From: Achromobacter sp.
GTDB taxonomy: Bacteria; Pseudomonadota; Gammaproteobacteria; Burkholderiales; Burkholderiaceae_B
Reading direction: 5' to 3'
NCBI GenBank assembly: GCA_003454835.1
Contig: DMTA01000349.1
Location: 25,805 to 43,803, forward strand
DNA length: 17,999 nt
The position numbers and the translations under genes are program-made. Under the pieces are notes generated by a model, which was given only the letters and a program-made list of their open reading frames with translations, had not been told where the DNA came from and ran no database searches. Each line of letters opens with the position of its first letter. Within the stretch, counting starts at the first letter, position 1. Below are positions 1 through 7,478 of the stretch, one piece after another.

Positions 1-253
1 GGGTGTGGTCGTCGGGCGTGCCGCCGATGCCGCCACACGACAACACGACGTCGCCACTGGCGAAGCTGCGCTTGTAGGCGTCGACCAGACGGTCGCGCTC
101 GTCAGGCAGGAATTCGGCCCAGCTCAGGTGCATGCCGCGCGCGCCCAGCATTTCGACGATCTTGGAAAAATGCTTGTCCTGGCGCCGTCCCGACAGGATT
201 TCATCGCCAACGATGATGAGGCCGATACGGCGGGCGGTGGATTCTGCAGCCAT
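1..253 (-). CDS. CinA/MoaB-like molybdopterin-binding domain protein (partial, 5' end only)
   Basis: The N-terminal 84 residues are present; the gene runs off the left edge of the window. The protein begins MAAESTARRIGLIIVGDEIL and continues with SGRRQDKH and then VLSCGGIGGTPDDHT. The early IGxIxxGDEILSG stretch and the later GGxGxTPDD stretch are the hallmarks of the MoCF_biosynth (MoaB/MogA/CinA N-terminal) fold, which binds molybdopterin or related nucleotides. The start at 253 is preferred because GGAA lies six bases upstream; an in-frame ATG at 265 would add four residues. It lies 31 bases downstream of the EI24-family gene on the same strand, so the two are probably co-transcribed. Without the C-terminus it cannot be said whether this is a full CinA with a deamidase domain or a single-domain protein, so no symbol is given. 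Confidence 0.85.
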   Translation of the reverse strand, partial: MAAESTARRIGLIIVGDEILSGRRQDKHFSKIVEMLGARGMHLSWAEFLPDERDRLVDAYKRSFASGDVVLSCGGIGGTPDDHT

Positions 254-284
254 GTCCGATTCCATTGATAAGAAAAGACGCCGA

Positions 285-1094
285 TCAGACGTCGATGACG
301 CGGTCCTGCCGCAGGCGCTTGAGGGCTTCCAGGCCGTAGTGCGCGTAGACCAGCGCGGAAAACACCGGCAGGATAATCCACGCGGGCGGCAGCAGGTTCA
401 GCAGCGAACAAATCAGACCGATGGTCCAGAAGCCGCCGTTGTTGCGTTCGAGGATGAGTTTGCGTTCGTCGGGGCTGGCGTGTTCGACGATCGCGTCGAC
501 GCGCATCATCCGCGAAAACGCGAAGGCCCACCAGAAGATGGACAGCACGATGGCCATGGGCGGCACCAGCCACAAGGGCAGCGTCAGCACCCAACCCGCA
601 GCGAAGGCCGCAGACACCCACACCGCGTTCCACACGCTGACCGCCGTGGAAAACTTGCCTCGGCGGCCCACGGTGGCGTATTCGCGCTGGCCGACATGGC
701 GCAGCACCAGCGGCATGACGAAGACGGCGGCGATCGCCAGTCCCAGGATGCCGGACACGGGCAGCAGGATGGCCGCGGCGATGACCGGGATCAGCCAGAT
801 CTTGAGCGAGAACAGGCCGACCGCGACTAACCATTGGTCGACGCGATTGACGACGTCCCATTGCGACACCTCGGTGCGCAGCCAGTCGGTCAGGGGTGTC
901 CAGAAAAACCACAGCAGCAGGATGGCGCCAACGAGCGCAATGAGAAATGGCAGCAGCACCGCGAACAGCATGGTCGGGTGGCACTGCGACACGAGCGCGC
1001 GCTTGAACGCCTGCCCCACGCTTGCGGCGCCCGCGCCGGCGCCGGACAGGCGGCCGTTCCCGGGAGGGGGAGGATCAGTACGCAAAACGGTCAT
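285..1094 (-). CDS. EI24-family (CysZ-like) integral membrane protein
   Basis: The product is about 269 residues with several long hydrophobic segments: around LFAVLLPFLIALVGAILLLW, a second near LIPVIAAAILLPVSGILGLA, then pairs around WVLTLPLWLVPPMAIVLSIF and ICSLLNLLPPAWIILPVFSA. The RNNGGFWTIG motif and the closing YAHYGLEALKRLR stretch are typical of the bacterial EI24-domain family (PF07264), whose best-known member, CysZ, moves sulfate. The substrate here is unknown. The ATG at 1094 (MTVLRTDPPPPG) is chosen; a longer ORF with an alternative start reaches 1142 but would add a non-conserved leader. No strong Shine-Dalgarno is visible. It is divergent from the thioredoxin-like gene, and the molybdopterin-binding gene lies directly downstream. 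Confidence 0.85.
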   Translation of the reverse strand: MTVLRTDPPPPGNGRLSGAGAGAASVGQAFKRALVSQCHPTMLFAVLLPFLIALVGAILLLWFFWTPLTDWLRTEVSQWDVVNRVDQWLVAVGLFSLKIWLIPVIAAAILLPVSGILGLAIAAVFVMPLVLRHVGQREYATVGRRGKFSTAVSVWNAVWVSAAFAAGWVLTLPLWLVPPMAIVLSIFWWAFAFSRMMRVDAIVEHASPDERKLILERNNGGFWTIGLICSLLNLLPPAWIILPVFSALVYAHYGLEALKRLRQDRVIDV

Positions 1095-1126
1095 GGCAAT
1101 CAAGATAAGGGGATGAACGACCCGGG

Positions 1127-1132
1127 TATGAT
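1127..1132 (+). promoter_or_regulatory. Possible -10 element for the thioredoxin-like gene
   Basis: TATGAT lies 26 bases before the start codon at 1159, in the 64-base gap between two divergent genes. No convincing -35 box is seen at 16-18 bases upstream, so this is only a candidate sigma-70 -10 element. Confidence 0.3.
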
Positions 1133-1158
1133 AGTCAAACACGCCCCGATCCGCTCAC

Positions 1159-1542
1159 ATGTCACTGCTTACCCCCGGTACCGATCTTGCCCCGCTGCGC
1201 GCGCGGCTGCGCGCCACGCCCAACACCTGGCTCATCGCCTGTTTCTGCGCCGCGTGGTGCGACACCTGCGAAGAATACAAGCCCAAATTGCAGGCCTTGG
1301 CCAGCGCATTGCCGCAACACGTCTTCGCCTGGGTCGACATCGAGGATCACGCTGAATTGCTCGGCGACGTGGACGTCGAGAACTTCCCCACGCTGCTGGT
1401 GCAAATCGGCGATCGCGTCGTGTTCTACGGCCCCATGCTGCCGCATATCGGCCACCTGGAGCGCCTGCTGGAAAGCCTGAACGAAGACAGCGCGGCCGTG
1501 AATGCCGCCCTGCCTGACTTGCCCCGGATGCTGGCCGCCTGA
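1159..1542 (+). CDS. Thioredoxin-fold protein with a CDTC active site
   Basis: The 127-residue product fits the thioredoxin fold. A strand/helix (WLIACFCAAWC) carries the dithiol active site W33-C34-D-T-C37. The acidic strand FAWVDIEDH follows, and a cis-proline loop ENFPTLLV has the proline at residue 77. The usual thioredoxin active site is CGPC; CDTC is a variant seen in small proteobacterial thioredoxin-like proteins and implies a shifted redox potential (inference). There is no signal peptide, so it should act in the cytoplasm, reducing or exchanging disulfides. Two extra cysteines (C28, C30) sit just before the active site. It ends at a strong bidirectional terminator. Its physiological partner cannot be told from the sequence. 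Confidence 0.9.
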   Translation: MSLLTPGTDLAPLRARLRATPNTWLIACFCAAWCDTCEEYKPKLQALASALPQHVFAWVDIEDHAELLGDVDVENFPTLLVQIGDRVVFYGPMLPHIGHLERLLESLNEDSAAVNAALPDLPRMLAA

Positions 1543-1560
1543 CATCGCCGCGCGCCCAAC

Positions 1561-1599
1561 AAAAAACCCGCGACGCCTGAAGGCCTTGCGGGTTTTTTT
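1561..1599. terminator. Bidirectional rho-independent terminator
   Basis: An A6-CCCGC arm (1561-1571) pairs with GCGGG-T7 (1588-1599), and a smaller GCC/GGC pairing sits inside the loop. The A-tract on one side and T-tract on the other make it usable from both strands. It lies between the convergent thioredoxin-like gene (stop 1542) and the helicase gene (stop 1634). Confidence 0.9.
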
Positions 1600-1633
1600 G
1601 CGGCCGGCGACCGGCCACCTGCGATGGGTGCGG

Positions 1634-3106
1634 TCAGGGCTTGCGGCTGCCGCCGAGCAGAACGGCCAGCTGGCGCTTGGGCGCCGACGACGACGAGGCA
1701 TTGCTGCGCGAATCCTGTTCTTCGGCAGGCGTGGCAGGCGACGAGGGTTCGTACGGCTTGAGGAAGAAGTCGTCCACCGGTTGACGCGAGCCGCCGGAAT
1801 GGTGGCTGGAGCGGCGGTCGGACGAACGGCCACGGTCGCCGCGGCTTTCGCGGCCGCCCTCGCGGCCTTCGCGCGAATGCGAGCCGCCGTCGCTGCGGCG
1901 ATGGCTGCGGGCGATCAGATCGGCCGGCACGTCGAGCGTGCCACGCGGCACTTCGCGCTTGATGAGCTTTTCGATGTCGAGCAGGAAACGCTCTTCATCG
2001 GCGGTGAACAGGGCAATGGCTTCGCCCGACGCACCCGCGCGGCCCGTGCGGCCGATGCGGTGCACGTAGTCTTCGGCGTTGTACGGCAGGTCGTAGTTGA
2101 TGACGCAAGGCACGCCAGCCACGTCAAGCCCGCGCGCCGCCACGTCGGTCGCGACCAGCACTTCGAGCTCGCCCGCCTTGAAGGCTTCCAGGGCCTTCAT
2201 GCGGTCAGCCTGGGTCTTGTCGCCGTGGATCGATTCGGCCTTGACGCCGTCGCGTTCGAGGTCGCGCGCCAGGCGCGCGGTGCCGATCTTGGTGTTCGAG
2301 AAAACGATGACCTGATTCAGCCCGCGGGACTTCACCAGATGCACGACGGCGGCGCGCTTGGCGTCGCTGGTCATCTTGTAGGCGATCTGGGTGATGGTCG
2401 TAGCGGTGGCGTTGCGCGCGGCCACTTCGATTTCGACCGGATGGTTCAGATACGAACGGCCCAGCTTGCGGATTTCGTTGCTGAACGTGGCCGAGAACAG
2501 CAGACCCTGACGCTGCGCGGGCAGCAGTCGGATGATGCGTTCCAGGTCGGGCAGGAAACCCATGTCGAGCATCCGGTCCGCTTCGTCCAGCACCAGGATG
2601 CCGACCTGACTGAGGTTCACGTTCTTTTGCTCGACGTGGTCGAGCAGGCGGCCCGGCGTGGCGACCAGCACCTCGCAACCACGGCGCAGCGCTTCTTTCT
2701 GCGGACCGATATCCACACCACCGAACACGACAGCCGAACGCAGCGGCGTTTTCTTGCTGTAGCGTTTGACGCTCTCGAAGACCTGGTCGGCCAGCTCACG
2801 CGTGGGCGCCAGGATCAGCGCGCGCACCGGATGCCGGGCGGGCGAGGCGCTGGTATTGGCCAGCGGCATCAGGCGATGCAGGATCGGCACCGTGAACGCC
2901 GCCGTCTTGCCGGTGCCGGTCTGGGCGGCGCCCATGACGTCGCGGCCCGACACCACCACGGGAATGGCTTGCGCCTGGATGGGCGTGGGGGTGGTGTAGC
3001 CGGTTTCGGCGATGGACTGCAACAACAGGGGGTGCAATCCGAAATCGTCGAACGTCGGCGCGGGTGCGTCAGCGGTGGGTGCTACGGTTTGAGTGGATTC
3101 AGTCAT
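1634..3106 (-). CDS. rhlE: RhlE-type DEAD-box ATP-dependent RNA helicase
   Basis: The 490-residue product carries the full set of DEAD-box helicase motifs. These are a Q-motif (FDDFGLHP... with PTPIQ at 40-44), Walker A AQTGTGKT (61-68), PTREL, TPGR, DEAD at 174-177, SAT at 205-207, ATDVAARGLDV and HRIGRTGR. It uses ATP to unwind short RNA duplexes, in RNA decay, ribosome assembly or cold adaptation. The C-terminal tail of about 100 residues is rich in Arg, Ser and Gly and should be a disordered RNA-binding extension, as in RhlE proteins; there is no DbpA-type RNA-recognition domain. The ATG at 3106 (MTESTQ) is chosen; a TTG at 3145 would add 13 residues. No good Shine-Dalgarno precedes it. 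The leader contains an inverted repeat and the putative promoter a palindrome. Confidence 0.93.
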   Translation of the reverse strand: MTESTQTVAPTADAPAPTFDDFGLHPLLLQSIAETGYTTPTPIQAQAIPVVVSGRDVMGAAQTGTGKTAAFTVPILHRLMPLANTSASPARHPVRALILAPTRELADQVFESVKRYSKKTPLRSAVVFGGVDIGPQKEALRRGCEVLVATPGRLLDHVEQKNVNLSQVGILVLDEADRMLDMGFLPDLERIIRLLPAQRQGLLFSATFSNEIRKLGRSYLNHPVEIEVAARNATATTITQIAYKMTSDAKRAAVVHLVKSRGLNQVIVFSNTKIGTARLARDLERDGVKAESIHGDKTQADRMKALEAFKAGELEVLVATDVAARGLDVAGVPCVINYDLPYNAEDYVHRIGRTGRAGASGEAIALFTADEERFLLDIEKLIKREVPRGTLDVPADLIARSHRRSDGGSHSREGREGGRESRGDRGRSSDRRSSHHSGGSRQPVDDFFLKPYEPSSPATPAEEQDSRSNASSSSAPKRQLAVLLGGSRKP

Positions 3107-3163
3107 CAGGGTTAGGCAAGTACCGGGACCAGTGAAAAAGAACAAAACGAGAGTGCTGCACGC

Positions 3164-3220
3164 ACTGCACTACATAAGCATCGGGGCAACCATGCTGGAT
3201 TCGATACTTATGTGGGCAGT
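3164..3220 (-). repeat. Imperfect inverted repeat in the helicase leader
   Basis: The left arm (3164-3183) and right arm (3202-3220) share ACTGC, ACATAAG and ATCG in complementary order, with an 18-base loop. On the minus strand it would form a stem-loop roughly 58 bases before the helicase start codon. Confidence 0.6.
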
Positions 3221-3249
3221 ACCAGGCCCGGATTGCTGTGGATTGATGA

Positions 3250-3255
3250 ATTTTA
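3250..3255 (-). promoter_or_regulatory. Possible -10 element for the helicase gene
   Basis: TAAAAT on the minus strand. A TTGACC lies upstream but at 20 bases, longer than the usual 17, so the assignment is weak. If used, transcription would begin near 3243 and give a leader of about 137 bases containing the inverted repeat. Confidence 0.35.
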
Positions 3256-3278
3256 GCGCAGCCGCCTTACCACACGGT

Positions 3279-3293
3279 CAAACGGTCCGTTTG
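3279..3293. promoter_or_regulatory. Perfect 15-bp palindrome, possible operator
   Basis: CAAACGG-T-CCGTTTG has perfect 7-bp arms around one base. The form resembles operators of dimeric repressors such as the TetR family. It overlaps the -35 side of the putative helicase promoter. The cognate regulator is not in this window. Confidence 0.4.
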
Positions 3294-3388
3294 GGGGCCG
3301 GGCAACCACCCGATCGGCGCGCGTTTCGAGGCAAATAAAGCCCGAAAAGCGTCCACTAGATGGACAAAGCGCGTAAAGCGTGCGACCG

Positions 3389-3724
3389 TCAGCTGGCCAG
3401 CCAGCGCAGTCCCCACAGCACCAGCATGCCGACCACGATCACGAGCACCGCGCTGCGGGTGCGCAGAAACACCAGAATGGCGACCAGCCCGGCGACGAGT
3501 TTGTAGTCGAAGACCGGACCGAGACCGGCCTTCCAGGGCAGCAGATCGGGGACCACGATGGCCGTGAGGGCAGCGGCAGGCGCGTACCGCAACGCGCGGC
3601 GCACATTGTCGGACAGGGGAATGTAGTCGCCAAACAGCATGAACCCCGCGCGCGTCAATACGCTGCACAGCGCAAGCAGAAGGATGGCCGAATAGACGTA
3701 GAGTTCCCAGGACCAATTTGTCAT
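3389..3724 (-). CDS. azlD: AzlD-family small subunit of branched-chain amino acid exporter
   Basis: The 111-residue, highly hydrophobic protein has about four membrane spans: YVYSAILLLALCSVLTRAGF, the RRALRYAPAAALTAIVVPDLL segment, LVAGLVAILVFLRTRS and VLVIVVGMLVLWGLRW. RALRYAPAAALTAIVVPDLL is the signature of AzlD (PF05437). It works with AzlC in the inner membrane as the small partner of the AzlCD (LIV-E, BrnFE-like) exporter of leucine, isoleucine, valine and their analogues. Its ATG overlaps the azlC stop as ATGA (3721-3724), so translation is coupled. The region just downstream (3351-3365) has a weak five-base-pair hairpin, which may or may not terminate transcription. Confidence 0.9.
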   Translation of the reverse strand: MTNWSWELYVYSAILLLALCSVLTRAGFMLFGDYIPLSDNVRRALRYAPAAALTAIVVPDLLPWKAGLGPVFDYKLVAGLVAILVFLRTRSAVLVIVVGMLVLWGLRWLAS

Positions 3725-4470
3725 GGACGCGCCTTGAAGAAGCGTTCAGCCCACATGCCGGCAATGACGCCGGAGATGACCGCCGCAGCCAAACCGAGGC
3801 GCAAGGGCATGGCCTGCCCCACCCATGCAACAACGCCGGCCGCCAGCATGGACACCAGCATCGGTTTGGAACTGGCCAGCGGCACGGTGATGGCCAGCAG
3901 CGCCAGCACGGCGGCGAAATCCAGGGACCAATCCGTGGGCACCTGCGCGCCCAGGTAGATGCCCACGATCGACGAGGACTGCCACACCAGCCAGCCTGGC
4001 ACGATGGAACCCAAAAAGAACCAGAGCTGCTCGCGGGTGCCGCGTTCGACCGAGTCGCCAAAACGGGGCATGAACAGCACGAAGCCCATGTCGGTCGTGA
4101 AATAGCCAAGCCCAAGCCGCTTGGGCCAGGACAGATGGCGGAAGTACGGCTGCAGGGCCGCGCCAAAAATGATGAAGCGCAGGTTCACGACGCAGCCGGC
4201 AGCAAAGATCAGCCACAGCGGCGCGCCGGCGGCAATGAGGGGCAAAGAGGTGAGCTGGGCCGAGCCTGCGTACAGCAGCAGCGTCATGGCGAGCGCCATG
4301 GATTCGGTCAGACCGGACTTGACCATCGCCACGCCGGTCACCAGGCCCCAGGTCGCGGTCGCAATCAGGGCAGGCACGATGGCGTGGACGCCGGCACGGA
4401 AGGCGGTCACGCGTTCCTGGCGGACCAGGACTGGGTCTTCGGATTCAGGAAGCGCGGATTCAGAGGACAA
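3721..4470 (-). CDS. azlC: AzlC-family large subunit of branched-chain amino acid exporter
   Basis: The 249-residue membrane protein matches AzlC (PF03591). The diagnostic stretches are the early FRAGVHAIVPALIATATWGL, the AMTLLLYAGSAQLTSLPLIA span, NLRFIIFGAALQPYF and GYFTTDMGFVLF. About seven to eight hydrophobic segments are visible. With AzlD it exports branched-chain amino acids across the inner membrane. The start is TTG at 4470, preceded by AGGGG at about eight bases; no ATG is available near the N-terminus. It is divergent from ilvE, which acts on the same amino acids, so joint control is plausible. In many bacteria an Lrp/AsnC-type regulator controls azlCD; none is encoded here. Confidence 0.9.
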   Translation of the reverse strand: MSSESALPESEDPVLVRQERVTAFRAGVHAIVPALIATATWGLVTGVAMVKSGLTESMALAMTLLLYAGSAQLTSLPLIAAGAPLWLIFAAGCVVNLRFIIFGAALQPYFRHLSWPKRLGLGYFTTDMGFVLFMPRFGDSVERGTREQLWFFLGSIVPGWLVWQSSSIVGIYLGAQVPTDWSLDFAAVLALLAITVPLASSKPMLVSMLAAGVVAWVGQAMPLRLGLAAAVISGVIAGMWAERFFKARP

Positions 4471-4542
4471 CGGCTGGCCCCTGGCGATTCAGGCAGGACG
4501 ACATGGATACTCGATGGGAATGAACTGCGCGAATAGGCCCGT

Positions 4543-4568
4543 ATTGTAACCTCGCTGCTTGATACAAT
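4543..4568. promoter_or_regulatory. Divergent promoter region with inverted ATTGTA/TACAAT
   Basis: TACAAT at 4563-4568 reads as a -10 box toward ilvE, and the complement at 4543-4548 reads as TACAAT toward azlC. The two hexamers form an inverted repeat separated by 14 bases. Neither has a clear -35 box. Confidence 0.45.
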
Positions 4569-4643
4569 AGCGCCCTCGAGATTCTTGGCCCCCATGGCCT
4601 GGCGCGCGGCGGCAGGTCTGGCGCGCACTGTGTGGAGAAGACC

Positions 4644-5564
4644 ATGTCGATGGCTGACCGCGACGGTTTCATCTGGTATGACGGCAAGCTCGTCCCATGG
4701 CGAGACGCGACGACGCATGTCCTGACGCATTCGCTGCACTACGGGCTGTCCGTCTTCGAAGGCGTGCGCGCCTACCGCTCCACCCTCGGCACCGCCATCT
4801 TCCGCCTCGAAGACCACACCAACCGGCTCTTCAATTCGGCGCACATCTACCAGATCCCCATGCCGTTCGATCGCGACACGATCAACGAAGCCCAGCGGCT
4901 GGTCGTGCGCGAAAACCAGCTTGAATCCGGCTACCTGCGCCCCCTCGTGTTCTACGGCCCTGAAAAAATGGGCGTGTCGCCCAAGGGCGCGCGGGTGCAC
5001 GTGGCCATCGCGGCGTGGCCCTGGGGCGCTTATCTTGGCGAAGCAGCGCTTTCTGACGGCATCCGCGTGAAGGTGTCGTCGTTTGCGCGCCAGCACGTGA
5101 ATGTCACGATGCCGCGCGCCAAGGTCGCCACGACCTACGCCAATTCCATCCTGGCCAACACCGAAGCGCTGCAGGACGGCTACGACGAGGCCCTGCTGCT
5201 GGACACCGACGGGTTCGTGGCCGAAGGCTCCGGCGAAAATCTTTTTCTGGTGAAGGACGGGGTGCTCTGCGAGCCCGAGATCGCTTCCGCGCTGACCGGC
5301 ATCACCCGCTCGACCATTCACGCACTGGCGGCCGACCACGGCCTGCGCGTGGTCACCAAGCGGCTAACGCGCGACGACGTCTACATCGCGGACGAGGCGT
5401 TCTTCACCGGCACGGCCGCCGAAGTCACGCCGATTCGCGAGGTCGACAACCGCCAGATCGGCTCGGGCCGGCGCGGTCCGGTCACCGAACTATTGCAGAA
5501 CGCGTTTTTTGACGTGGTGAATGGCCGCAACCCGAAGTACCATCACTGGCTAAGTAAAGTCTGA
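4644..5564 (+). CDS. ilvE: Branched-chain amino acid aminotransferase
   Basis: The 306-residue product is a fold-type IV PLP enzyme. The N-terminal block (DGKLVPWRDATTHVLTHSLH, then YGLSVFEGVRAY at 33-44) and the MPRAK motif place the PLP-binding lysine at K160, the same number as in E. coli IlvE. EGSGENLFLV and the late FFTGTAAEVTPI also match. It transfers amino groups between glutamate and the branched-chain 2-oxo acids, as the last step of valine, leucine and isoleucine synthesis and the first of their breakdown. ATG 4644 is chosen because GGAG at 4634-4637 lies six bases away; GTG 4632 and ATG 4650 are alternatives. It appears to head a run of four plus-strand genes and is divergent from azlCD. 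Confidence 0.97.
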   Translation: MSMADRDGFIWYDGKLVPWRDATTHVLTHSLHYGLSVFEGVRAYRSTLGTAIFRLEDHTNRLFNSAHIYQIPMPFDRDTINEAQRLVVRENQLESGYLRPLVFYGPEKMGVSPKGARVHVAIAAWPWGAYLGEAALSDGIRVKVSSFARQHVNVTMPRAKVATTYANSILANTEALQDGYDEALLLDTDGFVAEGSGENLFLVKDGVLCEPEIASALTGITRSTIHALAADHGLRVVTKRLTRDDVYIADEAFFTGTAAEVTPIREVDNRQIGSGRRGPVTELLQNAFFDVVNGRNPKYHHWLSKV

Positions 5565-5648
5565 AGTCTGATTCGCGCGGTTTAGCCAAGCAAAGACCGC
5601 ATCATTGTTTCAACCTGCCGTATATCGGTTCTTTTTTCAGGAATATCC

Positions 5649-5867
5649 ATGACCGCTGCTGCCCCGGCCGCCGTCTCCCGCGCTAACGAAGTCATCGAGG
5701 TCGGCGCCGAAGACCTTCCCGTTTTCTGTCCCGGCCCCAAGGCCCCGCTCTGGAGCATGCACCCCCGCGTCTTCCTGGACGTGGCTCGCACCGGTTCCGC
5801 AAGCTGCGCCTACTGTGGCGCCGAGTACCGCCTGAAAGCCGGCACGGTGCTGCACGGCCACCACTGA
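5649..5867 (+). CDS. CHCC-type zinc-finger protein
   Basis: The 72-residue product contains one zinc-ribbon-like set: C27, H38, C53 and C56 (C-x10-H-x14-C-x2-C). This matches the zf-CHCC family (PF10276), related to the zinc domain of mitochondrial complex I subunit NDUFS6. The bacterial role is not settled. The first 20 residues are low-complexity Ala/Val-rich. AGGA about seven bases before the ATG supports the start. It follows ilvE by 84 bases, an association seen in related betaproteobacteria (recalled, not checked). Confidence 0.88.
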   Translation: MTAAAPAAVSRANEVIEVGAEDLPVFCPGPKAPLWSMHPRVFLDVARTGSASCAYCGAEYRLKAGTVLHGHH

Positions 5868-5907
5868 GCCACACCGCCCCATAACACGCTTAACCGTTTC
5901 AGCAGCC

Positions 5908-6330
5908 ATGTTCGCCACGCCCGAAGAAGCAGAACACGCGTTCTACGAAGCCCTTGAGCAGGCGGACGCTGTCCGCCTGATGCAGGTCTGGGCCGACGAC
6001 GAGGAAGTCGTATGCATCCATCCGGGCGGCCTGCGCGTCGTCGGTCATTCGGCGGTGCACGAGTCCTGGCAACAGGTGCTGTCCAACGGTCCGCTGCATG
6101 TGCGCCCGCTGCGTCCGCTCGTCATGCTAAGCATGATGTGCGCGGTGCACGTGCTGGTCGAACAGGTGGCGGTGCGCACGCGAGAGGGCACGCAGTTCGC
6201 CAACTGCTACGCAACCAACATCTACCACAAGGGCCCCACCGGCTGGCGCATGGTCATGCACCACGCCTCGCAGGCGCCTACTGAAGCCGGGGTGCTCGAC
6301 CTGCACGATGTGCCCGACATGCTTCATTGA
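5908..6330 (+). CDS. NTF2-like (SnoaL/DUF4440-type) protein
   Basis: The 140-residue protein starts with TPEEAEHAFYEALEQADAVRLMQVWADDEEVVCIHPGG, the helix-helix-strand opening of the NTF2-like/SnoaL superfamily. Strands follow, ending with GWRMVMHHAS, the usual last strand (WRhxHxH) of these small cone-shaped proteins. Such proteins bind small ligands or act as hydratases or isomerases, but no specific activity can be assigned. There is no signal peptide. The Shine-Dalgarno is weak. Its stop overlaps the TTG start of the next gene (TTGA), so the two are probably translationally coupled. Confidence 0.87.
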   Translation: MFATPEEAEHAFYEALEQADAVRLMQVWADDEEVVCIHPGGLRVVGHSAVHESWQQVLSNGPLHVRPLRPLVMLSMMCAVHVLVEQVAVRTREGTQFANCYATNIYHKGPTGWRMVMHHASQAPTEAGVLDLHDVPDMLH

Positions 6331-7448
6331 ACCGGGTGGATTCCCAGTTGGCCGCTGCTCGTCTTGATACAACGCCCTGCCCCGTCCCTCCCTGGCTTCC
6401 CGGGGGCGACAGCCAGACGGTTTACGCCGCCCTGTTCGCGCAGTATCACCGCATTGCGTTCGTGCGCGATCGCGTCGACACACCCGACACCGACTTCGTC
6501 GACTTCGACTGGACCGGCCCCGGACTGTTTCCGCACAAGGCCGCCGATGGCGCGCCGGTAAGCGGCCAACGTCCGGTCGGCAACGGCAAGACCGCCGCGG
6601 CGCGCTGGATGACGGACGCCGACTGGAAGTCGCTGCCGCAAACGCCCGACACCCCTGCCCTGATCCTGTTCCACGGCCTGGAAGGCGGCAGCAACAGCCG
6701 CTATGCACAGTCCGTCGCGCATTATTTCCGGGCGCGCGGCTGGATCGTGGTCATCGCGCACTTCCGCGGTTGCTCGGGCGTGCCCAACCGGCTGGCCCGC
6801 GCGTATTACTCGGGAGACTCGGCCGAAGTCGGTTTCCTGCTGAACACCGTGCGCCAGCGCATTCCGCACGCGCGCTGGCACGCCGTCGGCGTATCCCTGG
6901 GCGGCAACGCGCTGCTGAAGTACCTGGGGGAACACCAGGAAGACACCACGTGGCTGACCGCCTGCGCCGGCGTGTCGGCGCCGCTGGATCTGGTCGCCTG
7001 CGGCAAGACGCTATCGACCGGCATCTTCAACCGGCGCGTGTACACCGCGCACTTCCTGAAGACGCTCAAGCACAAGGTTCTGGAGAAGGCGCATCGCTTC
7101 CCGGGTTCCATCGACGTCATGCGGATCGCGCACGCGCACGATCTGCGCGAGTTCGACGATACCTACACCGCGCCGATGCACGGTTTTCGCAATGCGCTGG
7201 ACTACTGGACGCGCGCATCCAGCAAGCCCTGGCTGCCAAAGATCGCCGTACCGACACTGGTGCTGAACGCGCGCAACGATCCGTTCATCCCTGCCGCTTC
7301 ACTGCCCAAGCCTGACGACTGCGCGCCGGGCATCCTGCTGCACCAGCCTTCCGATGGCGGACACGCCGGCTTTCCGACGGGCAGCTTTCCAGGGCATTTG
7401 AACTGGCTGCCTCAGCGGCTGGGCCGGTTCTTCGAAACAGGCCTGTGA
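6327..7448 (+). CDS. YheT-type alpha/beta hydrolase
   Basis: The 373-residue product (from TTG 6327) is an alpha/beta hydrolase of the YheT/UPF0017 (AB_hydrolase_4) group. The opening PWLPGGDSQTVYAALF is the family signature, and LILFHGLEGGSNSRYAQSVA is the oxyanion-side block. The nucleophile elbow GVSLGGN has Ser190, with Asp318 in ARNDPFIP and His346 in GGHAGF completing the triad. Family members are carboxylesterases or lipases of uncertain substrate. The start is unusual: TTG 6327 overlaps the previous stop, and GTG 6336 is the only other nearby choice. No ATG exists near the N-terminus and no clear Shine-Dalgarno is seen, which fits coupling to the upstream gene. Confidence 0.9.
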   Translation: MNRVDSQLAAARLDTTPCPVPPWLPGGDSQTVYAALFAQYHRIAFVRDRVDTPDTDFVDFDWTGPGLFPHKAADGAPVSGQRPVGNGKTAAARWMTDADWKSLPQTPDTPALILFHGLEGGSNSRYAQSVAHYFRARGWIVVIAHFRGCSGVPNRLARAYYSGDSAEVGFLLNTVRQRIPHARWHAVGVSLGGNALLKYLGEHQEDTTWLTACAGVSAPLDLVACGKTLSTGIFNRRVYTAHFLKTLKHKVLEKAHRFPGSIDVMRIAHAHDLREFDDTYTAPMHGFRNALDYWTRASSKPWLPKIAVPTLVLNARNDPFIPAASLPKPDDCAPGILLHQPSDGGHAGFPTGSFPGHLNWLPQRLGRFFETGL

Positions 7449-7457
7449 GCGTGCGGC

Positions 7458-7478
7458 CGGGCGACCGCAAGTCGCCCG
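7458..7478. terminator. Hairpin between convergent genes
   Basis: CGGGCGAC pairs perfectly with GTCGCCCG around a five-base CGCAA loop. It fills the gap between the hydrolase stop (7448) and the bepA stop (7479). No T-tract follows on either strand, so it may be a weak terminator or a 3'-end stabiliser. Confidence 0.5.

Noticed and set aside
1502..3115. Long plus-strand open frame opposite the helicase
   Set aside because: Antisense shadow of a clear DEAD-box helicase; it also runs through the terminator at 1561-1599.
3351..3365. Hairpin GTCCA/TGGAC downstream of azlD as a terminator
   Set aside because: Only five base pairs and no clean T-tract follows on the minus strand; mentioned but not called.
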